DNA of 52,539 bases from Mycolicibacter sinensis (GCF_001667945.1 NZ_LZJK01000022.1:1-52539), one strand, 5' to 3'; positions 17,719 through 26,271 are shown, numbered from the stretch's first letter. The notes: generated from the letters alone by a model not told the origin. A program made the numbers and translations.

Positions 17719-18441
17719 ATGACGACAGCGACGGGGATGAACACCAGGGGGCAACGCATCCTGTTGTGGACGGTGCCGCCGTCGGCGGCCTTGTTCGCGT
17801 TGGCCTATCTGTTGTTCCCGGTATTCTCGCCGCCGCTGTCGCCGACGCTGACCCCCGAACAAGTCGCGGCCTTTTTCGCCGAGAACGTCACCGGCATATT
17901 GGGCGTCACGATCCTGTGCAATCTCATCGCGTGCTCGCTGGTTCCGCTCTTCGCGGTGACCGCGGTGCAGATCTCCCGGACCGCGACGTCGAGCAGCGTC
18001 TTCACCTACGCCTACCTGCTCTGCGTCGGAGTGGGCCTGACGGCATTCATCCTCGCCGACTACTGCTGGGCGATGGCGGCGTTCCGGCCCGAACGCGACC
18101 CGCAACTCATCAGCCTGCTCAACGACATGGCGTGGTTCTTCTTCATCGCACCCGTCGGCACCATCATCGTGCAGAATCTCTGCCTGGCCGTCAGCATCTA
18201 CCTGGACGCCCGGCCAGCCCCGGTCTTCCCGCGCTGGGTGGCGCACTTCAACATCGCGGTGGCCGCACTGCTGGTTCCGAGCGCGTTTTCGCTGCTGTAC
18301 AAAACCGGGCCGCTGGCCTGGGACGGTTCGCTCTCGTTCACCCTGCGGCTCAGCGTTTTCGCCGGCTATCTCGTGGTCATGTTCGCGGTTCTGCGCGATG
18401 TGGTGAATCGCCAGGGTGACGAGCGCGAGGCGCTGGCATGA
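17719..18441 (+). CDS. Polytopic membrane protein, first of a paralogous pair
   Basis: About 240 residues from ATG 17719; the frame is open upstream but CAGGCAGGGTGGG makes this start likely. Roughly seven hydrophobic segments. After the first segment comes a P-P-x-S-P element (FSPPLSPTLTPEQV). Near residue 123 comes AAFRPERDPQLISLLNDMAW, then a segment ending in SIYLD. The next gene shows the same layout (PPRSPS, GAFRPGYDPAILAMLYDF, IILD), so the two are paralogues. I do not recognise the family, and no haem- or metal-binding pattern is obvious. It overlaps the next gene by 4 bases. Confidence 0.75.
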   Translation: MTTATGMNTRGQRILLWTVPPSAALFALAYLLFPVFSPPLSPTLTPEQVAAFFAENVTGILGVTILCNLIACSLVPLFAVTAVQISRTATSSSVFTYAYLLCVGVGLTAFILADYCWAMAAFRPERDPQLISLLNDMAWFFFIAPVGTIIVQNLCLAVSIYLDARPAPVFPRWVAHFNIAVAALLVPSAFSLLYKTGPLAWDGSLSFTLRLSVFAGYLVVMFAVLRDVVNRQGDEREALA

Positions 18442-19172
18442 CCAAGGCCGCGAAACGGGATCAGTGGATCGCCTTCTGGTCGGTCCCGGTCTTCTTCGCG
18501 CTGTTCGGGCTGGTCTTCGTCCCCTTGAGCTGGATGATGCCGCCCCGCTCACCGAGCGCCTCGCAGCCCCAGATCCTCGACTTCATGCAGTCGCACAACC
18601 TGCTGATCGCCTGCACCGTGCTGACACTGGCGTTCGGCCTAGCGCCCGTATCGAATGCCTGCTACCTCATCCAGATCAAGCGGATGTCGGTCAGCCCGGT
18701 GTTCCGGTACACCGTCATGATGGGCGCGATGACCGGCACCATCGTCGGCATGCTGTTCGGCATGTTCTGCTTCGGGCTCGGCGCATTCCGACCCGGCTAC
18801 GACCCGGCGATCTTGGCGATGCTCTACGACTTCGGCTACCTGGCGTTCATCGGCTCGCTGGGATGCTTCTGCATCATGTGGATGGCCTTCGGCCTGGCGA
18901 TCATTCTCGACGAGAACAATATCCTGCCGAAATGGCTGGGCTACTACACCGTTTGGCAATACGTGACCGAGTTGATGGCCGCGCCGGTGTGGATCACCAA
19001 GTCAGGGCCCTTCGCCTGGAACGGTCTGATGACGTTCTGGCTCGCCATGACGCTCTACGTCTCATGGCAGTTCATCGTCTACGCGTGCATCTACCGATCG
19101 ATCAAGAACCAGCCCGAGGCCGAGCTCGAAAACGCTTGGGTTGCGCTGGAACCCGCCGGAGCCGGCACATGA
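18438..19172 (+). CDS. Polytopic membrane protein, second of a paralogous pair
   Basis: 244 residues from ATG 18438, which overlaps the TGA of the previous gene (ATGA). About seven membrane segments. It shares with its neighbour the PPxSP loop after the first segment, the AFRPxxDP loop and the LD end of a later segment, at similar spacing. Extra Met- and Cys-rich stretches (MMGAMTGTIVGMLFGMFCFG) are present in place of the neighbour's sequence. Function unknown. It ends in an ATGA overlap with the subunit III gene, implying tight translational coupling and perhaps a joint complex. Confidence 0.75.
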   Translation: MTKAAKRDQWIAFWSVPVFFALFGLVFVPLSWMMPPRSPSASQPQILDFMQSHNLLIACTVLTLAFGLAPVSNACYLIQIKRMSVSPVFRYTVMMGAMTGTIVGMLFGMFCFGLGAFRPGYDPAILAMLYDFGYLAFIGSLGCFCIMWMAFGLAIILDENNILPKWLGYYTVWQYVTELMAAPVWITKSGPFAWNGLMTFWLAMTLYVSWQFIVYACIYRSIKNQPEAELENAWVALEPAGAGT

Positions 19173-19780
19173 CCGAAGTCGAAGCGGGGCTCGGCATCGG
19201 TGCCGACGAGATGACGCCAAACCCCCAGGCGCGCGGGCACCTGCCCGGCGAAGCCAGCATGTGGTTCTTCGTCATCGGCGACCTGTTCATCTTTGCCGCC
19301 TACTTCGTGTCCTACACGTACTTCCGCGGCCAAGACCATGCCATGTTCCTGGCCAGCCAGGCGAAGGTGAACCTGAATATCGGGATCGTCAACACCGTCG
19401 TGCTGCTGACCAGTTCGCTCTTCGTCGCACTCGGCACCTCTGCCGCCCGAGCCGGAAGGACCCCGGAAGCCCACCGGCTGTTCTGCGTCGCGCTGGCCTG
19501 CGGTGCGGCGTTTCCCCTCTTCAAGATGTTCGAATACATCCCGGAGGTCACCGCCGGGATGACACCGGGAACCAACCTGTTCTTCATGTACTACTTCGTG
19601 ATGACGGGAATGCACCTGTGCCACGTGTTCCTGGGGCTGGTGATTCTGTGCTTCGTCGTCCGCGAGCTACGCGGGGCAGCCGAACCACGAATCTCGTTGG
19701 TGGAGACCGGCGCAACCTACTGGCACATGGTCGATGTCTTGTGGCTGATCCTGTTCGCGTTGCTGTACTTGATGAGGTGA
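19169..19780 (+). CDS. Haem-copper oxidase subunit III family protein (NorE/CtaE-like)
   Basis: 203 residues with about five membrane segments. The start of the fold is HLPGEASMWFFVIGDLFIFA, as in NorE-type proteins. The family Glu appears in FPLFKMFEYIPE, the His motif in TGMHLCHVFLGLV, and the ending in YWHMVDVLWLILFALLYL. Subunit III supports proton uptake and stability in oxidases; NorE proteins aid nitric oxide reductases. No catalytic subunit I or II is in the window. It is short compared with the seven-helix CtaE of the aa3 oxidase, so it is not the housekeeping subunit. Coupled to both neighbours by overlaps. Confidence 0.85.
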   Translation: MTEVEAGLGIGADEMTPNPQARGHLPGEASMWFFVIGDLFIFAAYFVSYTYFRGQDHAMFLASQAKVNLNIGIVNTVVLLTSSLFVALGTSAARAGRTPEAHRLFCVALACGAAFPLFKMFEYIPEVTAGMTPGTNLFFMYYFVMTGMHLCHVFLGLVILCFVVRELRGAAEPRISLVETGATYWHMVDVLWLILFALLYLMR

Positions 19781-20061
19781 TGGCTGTGACCGCGTACCGC
19801 CGCAACCCGCTGATCTTCGTGTGGGCGCTGCTTACGGTGGTGACGATCGCGTCGTGGCAGACCGCCCGCGACGGCGGCGAAGCGCACCTGAACGCCACCG
19901 TCACCGTGGTAGTGCTGTCGATCGCCGCGCTCAAGACGCAGCTGGTGATATGGCACTTCATGGAGGTCCGCCACGCCCCGACCTGGCTCAAGGTGACCAC
20001 GAACGGCTGGCTGCTGGCGCTGTTCGGGCTGCTGTTCGGCTTCTACTTCGCCGCCCTGTAG
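19780..20061 (+). CDS. Small subunit IV-like membrane protein (prokaryotic COX4 / NorF-like)
   Basis: 93 residues from ATG 19780, overlapping the stop of the subunit III gene by one base (TGATG). Three hydrophobic segments are visible. The signature ALKTQLVIWHFMEVRHAPTW is typical of the prokaryotic subunit IV/NorF group. It probably pairs with the NorE-like protein before it. Its last 19 bases overlap the 3' end of the convergent membrane-protein gene. Role beyond partnering subunit III is unknown. Confidence 0.82.
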   Translation: MAVTAYRRNPLIFVWALLTVVTIASWQTARDGGEAHLNATVTVVVLSIAALKTQLVIWHFMEVRHAPTWLKVTTNGWLLALFGLLFGFYFAAL

Positions 20062-21740
20062 GTTCGGCGAACCAGCGGTGCGGCCAGACCGCCCGCACCC
20101 ACCAGCAGCATCGCCAGCCATATCAGGTGCGCCGCCAGCACGGCCCGGCGCGGGCCGGCGGAGACCTCGGGTGCACGGCCGCCGACCCGGTAGACGGTGA
20201 AGTCGGAGTCGCGGTAGGCGATCGGCAACCGCATCAGGGTTTTTGGCGCAGCTCCCATCTCGCCGTCCGAACCGGACTCGGTGACCACCCACCCCACCCC
20301 GTAGACGCCGAGCATGGCCGGGTCCGCGCCCGAGAGCAGCGCCTGCTGTACCCCGCGGGCGTGGCTGCCCTCGCCGGGTACGGTCTGCTCCCCGACACGC
20401 AGATCGCCGGTCGCCAGCACCTCGGCGCGCACCCAACGGCCCAGCGGGTCGAGCACCGGCGCCGGACCGGCCCAGGAGAAGTGCCGCATCGTGTCGGCCG
20501 GCAGCACGGCCACCGGGCGCGGATCGGCGTTGATCTTGGCCGCCACCGCCGCCCAGCCGGGCGGGTACCGCACCGGTTTGAGCCGCCCAGCCACGCCCCA
20601 GCCCAGGTCGGGCAGCACCAGGATCAGCGCGGCACAACACACCAGCGCCGCCCGGGCCGGTGGCAGCCGCTTTCGCAGACCCGCTACCGCGCCCGCGCCG
20701 GCCAGCGCGTAACCGGGCATCGCCAGCGCCACCCACTTGTGGCCGTCGCGCAGCATCCCCACACCGGGCGCGACATCGACCGCCCAGCGCAGCACCGCCA
20801 GGCCCGGGCCGGTGGCCAGGATCGCCAACACCAGCACCGTCGCGCCCGCCAGCACCAGCAGGGGCCGCGCGGCGGGCAGGTCTCGCACCGCCGGCAGCCC
20901 CAGCGCCACCACACCGAGGAATACCGCCGTCGCCAGCAATGCGAAAACCGTTGCCCGCGAACCAGGTACCGCGTCGGCATTCCAGATCCCGCCGAGCCCG
21001 GCGAGGCTGCCCAGGGTGCCCAGCCCCGGCTCGGCGCGGGCCGCGAACGCCGACACCCCGGCGGATTCACCGCGCGCGGATCCCGGGCTCACCATCAAGG
21101 CCATCAGCCAGGGCAGCGCGGCGGTAGTCGCGATCGCCACCACGCTCGTGGCACACCACCACCTCGGCGGCCCCGCACCCGGCACCGCGACGCACACCAG
21201 CGCCACCACCGCGGCCAACAGCAGCCCGGTCGGAGTCAATCCGGCCAGTGCCAGGAAGAACACCAACCCGAACAGCCCGCCGCCACCGGACCTCAGCTCC
21301 AGCATCGCGACCGCCACCCACGGCAGGCATCCGTAGCCCACCAGCAGACTCCAATGCCCCTGCAACAACCGCTCGGCCACATAGGGATTCCAGATCGCGA
21401 CGGTGACCGCCACCAGCCGGCCGGGCAGCCCCGCGGCCGGCAGCACCGTGGCCACCAGCCTTGCCGCACCGCAGCCGGCCAGCCATAAACCCGCGAGCAG
21501 CAGCGCTTTGACCACGATGCCGCCGTCGGCCAGTCGCGAAGCCAGCGCCACAGCGAAGTCCTGCGGTACCGCGCGCGGCGCCGCCTCACCCAGGCCGAGG
21601 GCGGTCGAGGTCAGATACGACCGCGGCGTCGACACCGCATCGCGCAACAGGAGATAACCCGGCCACAGCAGCGGCGCAAGTACGAGCAGCGTCAGCCCCA
21701 GTGCGTAGCACGGCGCAATCCAGCGCCCGGCCCGCACCAC
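20043..21740 (-). CDS. Large polytopic membrane protein (Rv0226c-like)
   Basis: 565 residues from GTG 21740 (GTG 21737 also possible), just after the upstream DUF3068 stop at 21748. About a dozen hydrophobic segments fill the first 400 residues. Around residues 110-140 comes VAVTIWNPYVAERLLQGHWS-type sequence (here VAIWNPYVAERLLQGHWSLL), and DVAPGVGMLRDGHKWVALAM lies near 325. The C-terminal part is a likely extracytoplasmic domain ending in one or two helices. The layout resembles GT-C glycosyltransferases of the envelope, but I see no proven catalytic acid pair, so that is only a suggestion. Order matches Rv0226c. Confidence 0.78.
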   Translation of the reverse strand: MVRAGRWIAPCYALGLTLLVLAPLLWPGYLLLRDAVSTPRSYLTSTALGLGEAAPRAVPQDFAVALASRLADGGIVVKALLLAGLWLAGCGAARLVATVLPAAGLPGRLVAVTVAIWNPYVAERLLQGHWSLLVGYGCLPWVAVAMLELRSGGGGLFGLVFFLALAGLTPTGLLLAAVVALVCVAVPGAGPPRWWCATSVVAIATTAALPWLMALMVSPGSARGESAGVSAFAARAEPGLGTLGSLAGLGGIWNADAVPGSRATVFALLATAVFLGVVALGLPAVRDLPAARPLLVLAGATVLVLAILATGPGLAVLRWAVDVAPGVGMLRDGHKWVALAMPGYALAGAGAVAGLRKRLPPARAALVCCAALILVLPDLGWGVAGRLKPVRYPPGWAAVAAKINADPRPVAVLPADTMRHFSWAGPAPVLDPLGRWVRAEVLATGDLRVGEQTVPGEGSHARGVQQALLSGADPAMLGVYGVGWVVTESGSDGEMGAAPKTLMRLPIAYRDSDFTVYRVGGRAPEVSAGPRRAVLAAHLIWLAMLLVGAGGLAAPLVRRTYRAAK

Positions 21741-21747
21741 CGCGGGG

Positions 21748-23013
21748 TTAGGGCTGATCGGTTGCTGGATCGGGGTTTCCGCGATCCGGTGGGCCGGGCT
21801 CTGGTGGCGTCGCCGGGCGGTCCAGCTGCGGACGCTGTGTCGGCAGCTTCTCCGTCTCGGCCTCGGCGCCCGAAGCGGGCTCGGCCGACGGTGACTTGGG
21901 TGCGAAGCCGCCGAAGAACCCACCGTCGGAACCGCGGCCCGGCCGGCCCAGGGCGGCCTCGGCCGGCAGGCTGAACCAGCCGACCAGAACACCGCCGATC
22001 AAACAGATCAGCCCAGCGGCGGTGAACGTGATGGGCAGGACCCGCGACCACAGGGCGACCCGGTCGCGCTCGTTGCGGGCGGCGTCGACCTGTGCCTCGA
22101 TGGTCTCCTCGGAGCTGGTGACCGTGTAGTCGGCCAGCGCCACCTCCGGCTTCAGCGGGTCGCGAGCGTAGTAGTGGTTGGCGTGCACCTTCGATTTCAC
22201 GATGGTGCCCGAGACCGGATCCACCCACATCGTCTTCTGCGCGGCGTAGTACCGCGTCATGGTGATGTCCTCGTCGGGGTCGGCGCCCTCGATGTTCCAC
22301 ATCCGGGCCGGAGCGGTGATCTCGCCGTCCTCATCGTGGCCGTACAGCGACGGATAGCGCACCGGCTCGCTCAAGCTGCCGTCCGGGTCGTAGCCGACGT
22401 TCTGGACGAACCGGTAGGTGGTCAGCCCGTTGACATCGTCCTCGCCCTCGTAGTTGGCCTCGTAGGCCTTCTGGGCGATCGGATCGAAGTACTGGTAGGA
22501 CTGCTTCTGGGTGTCGAAGGGGAACCGGTAGGACAGCCCCTCGTGCGGCAGCGCGATGTTGGTGGGTGGGCTGTCGTCGTCGAAATTGCGGGGCCGCTGC
22601 ACCGAGCCGCCCGGGTGGGTGTCGTCCGAAACGGCCTCGGCGGAGGTGCGATTCAGCGTCACAGTGTCGACGATGGCCAGCAGCAGGCCGGTGTCCTTCT
22701 GCCGGTCGGCACGCCGCAGCGACGAGCCGGCCTGCAGGGTCACCACCTCGGCGTTGGCGGGCGACTCGACCCCGATCTGTTGCTGGGCCACCAGCGGCAC
22801 ATCTTGATCGACGACGGCATGTTCACTCCCGAGCGACTCCGGGTCGAGCGCGGCGCCGCTGCCATTGCTGATCAACGTTACCTCGAGGTCGAGCGGGATC
22901 TTGGCGATCCGGCCCGCGGTGTAGGTGGACAGCAACAGGGCTGCGATCAGCAAGGCGGCGCCGAGGCCCATGACTGCGCATGCCGCGATACGCATCATGA
23001 CTGCTCGGTTCAC
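21748..23013 (-). CDS. DUF3068 (PorA-domain) membrane-anchored protein, Rv0227c-like
   Basis: 421 residues from GTG 23013, chosen because AGGAGGG lies nine bases upstream. One N-terminal membrane segment (CAVMGLGAALLIAALLLSTY) is followed by a large extracytoplasmic domain of about 300 residues with YRFPFDTQKQSYQYFDP and TRYYAAQKTMWVDPVSGTIV. A second membrane segment lies near residue 340, and a Pro-rich cytoplasmic tail ends the protein. The DUF3068 family is restricted to mycolate-containing actinobacteria, which fits an outer-envelope role. It overlaps the translation region of the next gene and is transcribed first in that pair. Confidence 0.87.
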   Translation of the reverse strand: MNRAVMMRIAACAVMGLGAALLIAALLLSTYTAGRIAKIPLDLEVTLISNGSGAALDPESLGSEHAVVDQDVPLVAQQQIGVESPANAEVVTLQAGSSLRRADRQKDTGLLLAIVDTVTLNRTSAEAVSDDTHPGGSVQRPRNFDDDSPPTNIALPHEGLSYRFPFDTQKQSYQYFDPIAQKAYEANYEGEDDVNGLTTYRFVQNVGYDPDGSLSEPVRYPSLYGHDEDGEITAPARMWNIEGADPDEDITMTRYYAAQKTMWVDPVSGTIVKSKVHANHYYARDPLKPEVALADYTVTSSEETIEAQVDAARNERDRVALWSRVLPITFTAAGLICLIGGVLVGWFSLPAEAALGRPGRGSDGGFFGGFAPKSPSAEPASGAEAETEKLPTQRPQLDRPATPPEPGPPDRGNPDPATDQP

Positions 23014-23118
23014 GTCGCCGTACCCTCCTTTTCCAACCCACACCTAAATCTGTCTGACCCTAACAGCAGAACCTCAAACAGCTACTGTGTGTCCATTGAT
23101 GTTTTGGATCGTGATCAG

Positions 23119-24309
23119 ATGAACCAGCAGGTTGGGGGTGTGCGCGGCTTCCTGCCCGCGGTCGAGGGGATGCGCGCCTGCGCCGCCATCGGTGTGGTCA
23201 TCACGCACGTCGCCTTTCAGACCGGGCACTCGACCGGGATCACCGGCCGGCTGTGGGGGCGTTTCGACATGGCCGTGGCGGTGTTCTTCGCCCTGAGCGG
23301 ATTCCTGCTGTGGCGGGGGCATGCCGCGGCCGCGCGCGGGCTGCGCCCGGCGCCGCGCACCGGGCACTACCTGCGGTCTCGGGTGGTGCGGATCATGCCG
23401 GCCTACCTGGTGTCGGTGGTGGTGATCCTGGCCCTGCTGCCCGACGCCGGTGGCGCCAGCCTGACGGTCTGGCTGGCCAACCTGACGATGACGCAGATCT
23501 ATGTGCCGCTGACCTTGACCCCGGGCCTGACCCAGATGTGGAGCCTGGCGGTGGAGGTCAGCTTCTACATCGCCCTGCCGCTGCTGGCGCTGGGGGCCAA
23601 GCACCTGCCGGTGCGCGCCCGGGTGCCGGTGATCGCCGCGGTGTCGCTGCTCAGTTTGGGCTGGGGATACCTGCCGATCCATACCCCTTACGGGGTGAAC
23701 CCGCTGAACTGGGCGCCGGCCTACGGCTGCTGGTTCGGGGCGGGCATGCTGCTGGCCGAGTGGGCGTTCAGTCCCGTCGGCCGGGTGCACCGGCTGGCCC
23801 GCCGGCGCCTGCCGATGGCGGTGCTGACCCTCGCCGCGTTTCTGGTGGCCGCCTCGCCGCTGGCCGGCCCGGAGGGGTTGACCTCGGCCACCGTCGGCCA
23901 GTTCATCGTGCGCACCGCCATGGGCGGTGTGCTGGCCTGGGCGCTGCTGGCGCCGTTGGTGCTGGACCGGCCCGACACGCCGCACCGATTTCTGGCCAGC
24001 GCGCCGATGGTCACACTGGGCCGCTGGTCCTACGGCATCTTCATCTGGCACCTGGCCGCCCTCGACATGGTGTTCCCGGTGATCGGCCGCTTCGCGTTCA
24101 CCGGGGACATGGCCGTGGTGCTCGTGCTGACCATGGTGTTCACTGTCGCGATCGCCGCGGTCAGCTACGCCCTGGTCGAGCAGCCCTGCCGGGAGAAGCT
24201 GCGCGGCTGGGAGACCCGGCACCGCGCCGCGCGCACCGACGCCCCTCAGGCGGCCCTGCCGGACGGCGTGTACTCGGCGACATCGCTGGTGTATTCGGCC
24301 GTACCGTAG
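23119..24309 (+). CDS. Acyltransferase 3 family membrane protein (Rv0228-like)
   Basis: 396 residues from ATG 23119; GTG 23089 would add ten. A TACTGT element at 23083-23088 could be the -10 box, which favours the later start. About ten membrane helices. The family's N-terminal motif GFLPAVEGMRACAAIGVVITH carries the catalytic-type His; FFALSGFLLWR and the R-x-x-R-I-x-P-A-Y block (SRVVRIMPAYL) follow. It transfers acyl groups, often O-acetyl or succinyl, to envelope sugars or lipids at the membrane. Its last 64 bases overlap the 3' end of the convergent oxygenase gene. Confidence 0.88.
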   Translation: MNQQVGGVRGFLPAVEGMRACAAIGVVITHVAFQTGHSTGITGRLWGRFDMAVAVFFALSGFLLWRGHAAAARGLRPAPRTGHYLRSRVVRIMPAYLVSVVVILALLPDAGGASLTVWLANLTMTQIYVPLTLTPGLTQMWSLAVEVSFYIALPLLALGAKHLPVRARVPVIAAVSLLSLGWGYLPIHTPYGVNPLNWAPAYGCWFGAGMLLAEWAFSPVGRVHRLARRRLPMAVLTLAAFLVAASPLAGPEGLTSATVGQFIVRTAMGGVLAWALLAPLVLDRPDTPHRFLASAPMVTLGRWSYGIFIWHLAALDMVFPVIGRFAFTGDMAVVLVLTMVFTVAIAAVSYALVEQPCREKLRGWETRHRAARTDAPQAALPDGVYSATSLVYSAVP

Positions 24310-25592
24310 GCCTTCAGCCGCCGCTTGAGCAGCCGGAGTACATAGGCGTTGGTGATCCGGCGCAAGCCGGGCGTGTGGACAGCGCGTTGCACCACCAACA
24401 CCCGGCCGTACACGAACGGGGCCGTCAGGGCCATCCGCAGATAGTCGCCCGCCCCGAGTGTGACACCCATCTTGGCGGCCACCGCACGCTTGCCGCCGGC
24501 GAACATCCGGACGAAAAAGAACTTGCTGTAGCTCTTCTCGACTGCATCGGCGATGCGCTCGCGCATCGTGTCCTCCTGCCGCAGATAAGCGGCCATGGTC
24601 GAGCGGACCAACTCCCCGCAGGTGGCGTCATCGAAGTCGTCGCGCAGCATCGCCGAACGGGCACTGAGCACCCGGATGATCTCGCCGGGGGTGGTCGGTA
24701 GCAACTCCTCGGGCAGGCCGAGCAGAACGCAGCGATAGCGGGTGAATTCGACGACGGCGCGCTCGCTCGGCGTGAAGTCCGTGCGGCCCTGGCGGCGGGC
24801 GTCCATCGCGAGCAGGTAAAGGTTGATCATCCCGGCCGGCATCTGATCGAGCTGTGGGATCGGCAGCCCGTAGACCTCGACGTCCCACTTCGGGGAACGC
24901 TTGAGCGCGTTGAAGCGGACCATCGAGTGCATCAGCCGCACCATGGCCGCCGCCTCGAAGCCCGGCCCGTACCGGTCCAGCGCGCCGGGCAGGGTGGTCA
25001 CCGCGAAGAAACTGGTGGTCTCATTGACCCGGCGCGCGGCGCGATTGCCCGACAGGGCCCCGGTCAAGGCCATCGGCAGCGCCGCGTAGGTGTTGAGGAA
25101 GGTCGCGATGAACGCCCCGCGGACGACGAACGGCGCCAACAGCGCCATCGGGATACGGGAATGCTCGGCACCCTCGCGCACCAGGTCCATGTCCAGCCAG
25201 TCCGGGGTGGCTTCCATGTCGGCGATGAACGCGGCCAGCTCGGGCGGCGCGTCGGGCACCGCGTCGATGCCATTGCGGCAGGCCAGCTTGAGCATGCTGA
25301 TCAGGGTGCTGACGCTGTATTGGCCCATCAGCGCGGCATAGGAGTCCGACACCACATCGCCCAGCCAGGTCGCCGTCGAGATCAGCTCGACCGCGGCTTC
25401 GTCGGCGAGCAGCTTGGCTCGGGTGGAGGGCCGGCCGCGCAGTGACGAGACGTCATCGGGGTTGGTCGTCGTGCGGTAGGGCTGCGTGTCGAAGTCCAAG
25501 TCGCCGTAGAGCTCCGGCAGCAGCTCGGCCTGTCGGCGGACCCGCTCGTGCAGCTCGGGGTAGTGCAAGGGCGACGTGGGCAGCGTGGGCAC
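24246..25592 (-). CDS. MpaB-family oxygenase (DUF2236)
   Basis: 448 residues from GTG 25592, five bases after GGAGGT. The DUF2236 family includes latex-clearing protein and the fungal MpaB oxygenase, which cleave isoprenoid chains using haem b; most bacterial members are uncharacterised. Visible features are ELISTATWLGDVVSDSYAAL, LAPFVVRGAFIATFLNTYAA, the Arg/His region FEAAAMVRLMHSMVRF near residue 215, and FTRYRCVLLGLPEE. The 5' end faces a TetR gene across two inverted repeats, so regulation by that TetR is likely. It has no place in the recalled H37Rv order here, which suggests an insertion. Confidence 0.82.
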   Translation of the reverse strand: MPTLPTSPLHYPELHERVRRQAELLPELYGDLDFDTQPYRTTTNPDDVSSLRGRPSTRAKLLADEAAVELISTATWLGDVVSDSYAALMGQYSVSTLISMLKLACRNGIDAVPDAPPELAAFIADMEATPDWLDMDLVREGAEHSRIPMALLAPFVVRGAFIATFLNTYAALPMALTGALSGNRAARRVNETTSFFAVTTLPGALDRYGPGFEAAAMVRLMHSMVRFNALKRSPKWDVEVYGLPIPQLDQMPAGMINLYLLAMDARRQGRTDFTPSERAVVEFTRYRCVLLGLPEELLPTTPGEIIRVLSARSAMLRDDFDDATCGELVRSTMAAYLRQEDTMRERIADAVEKSYSKFFFVRMFAGGKRAVAAKMGVTLGAGDYLRMALTAPFVYGRVLVVQRAVHTPGLRRITNAYVLRLLKRRLKAYGTAEYTSDVAEYTPSGRAA

Positions 25593-25606
25593 AGAAGACC
25601 TCCGAT

Positions 25607-25645
25607 TAACTAACATTTCGTTAGTTACAGCTAACAGCCCGTTAG
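25607..25645. promoter_or_regulatory. Tandem TetR-type operators between mpaB-like and tetR genes
   Basis: A perfect inverted repeat has arms TAACTAAC (25607-25614) and GTTAGTTA (25620-25627). A second has arms CTAAC (25631-25635) and GTTAG (25641-25645), also with a 5-base spacer. They fill the space between the oxygenase ribosome site and the TetR start. The match to the GTTAG unit in all arms suggests cooperative binding by the adjacent TetR. Confidence 0.65.
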
Positions 25646-25647
25646 TT

Positions 25648-26265
25648 ATGCTGTCAAGCGTGATTCCGAGCGGCCGGCGGCGGATGTCAGGTGAGGCGCG
25701 GCGAGAGCAGATCCTCGACGTCACCCATGCGATCGTCGACGCCGAGGGGTTCCACGCGGCCACGCCGAACCGGGTCGCGGTGGCGGCCGGCGTCAACCGC
25801 TCGCTGATCTATCAGCAATTCGGCAGTCCCGCCGGGCTTTTCGTCGCGCTTATTGACCGGGAAGCGGGCCGGGCGGCCGCCCAGTTCGCCGATGCGATCA
25901 CCGGCACCGAAAATCCCGAAGCCGAGGGCTTCCTGGCGCGGGTGTTCGACGGGGTGCTGCGGGCCGCCGACGGCCACGCGCCGACGTGGCGGCTGTTCCT
26001 GTTTCCGCCGCAGGGGGCGCCACCGGAGCTGCACGAGCGCCTGGCCCGCGCCGAGGCCGCCGTCCGGGGGTTTCTCACGCGCGAACTGCTGCGCACGCTT
26101 CCGGATCTGCCGGACCCGGACTACACCGCCCGCATCGTGGCCGCGGTCGGTCGTGAACTGCTGCAGCTGCGGCTCAGCGAACCCGACGAGGCCACGCCCG
26201 AGCGGCTGCGTGCCCTGCTGCGGTCGATTCAGTTCACCGCTGCCAGCCGAGCCGCGCAGACCTGA
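25648..26265 (+). CDS. TetR-family transcriptional regulator
   Basis: About 205 residues from ATG 25648; GTG 25660 or ATG 25684 are possible later starts. The helix-turn-helix reads RREQILDVTHAIVDAEGFHA then RVAVAAGVNRSLIYQQFGSP, a normal TetR N-terminus. The ligand domain is Ala/Arg-rich with WRLFLFPPQG near residue 115. The ATG is only three bases from the last operator arm, so the transcript is leaderless or very short and repression would be direct. The likely targets are itself and the divergent MpaB-like oxygenase. Confidence 0.85.
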   Translation: MLSSVIPSGRRRMSGEARREQILDVTHAIVDAEGFHAATPNRVAVAAGVNRSLIYQQFGSPAGLFVALIDREAGRAAAQFADAITGTENPEAEGFLARVFDGVLRAADGHAPTWRLFLFPPQGAPPELHERLARAEAAVRGFLTRELLRTLPDLPDPDYTARIVAAVGRELLQLRLSEPDEATPERLRALLRSIQFTAASRAAQT

Positions 26266-26271
26266 ACGCGC

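Noticed and set aside
19169..20061. Housekeeping cytochrome c oxidase subunits CtaE/CtaF
   Set aside because: The subunit III is only 203 residues, shorter than CtaE, and no cytochrome bc1 genes (qcrCAB) or subunit I/II genes are adjacent. NorE/NorF-like is the better description.
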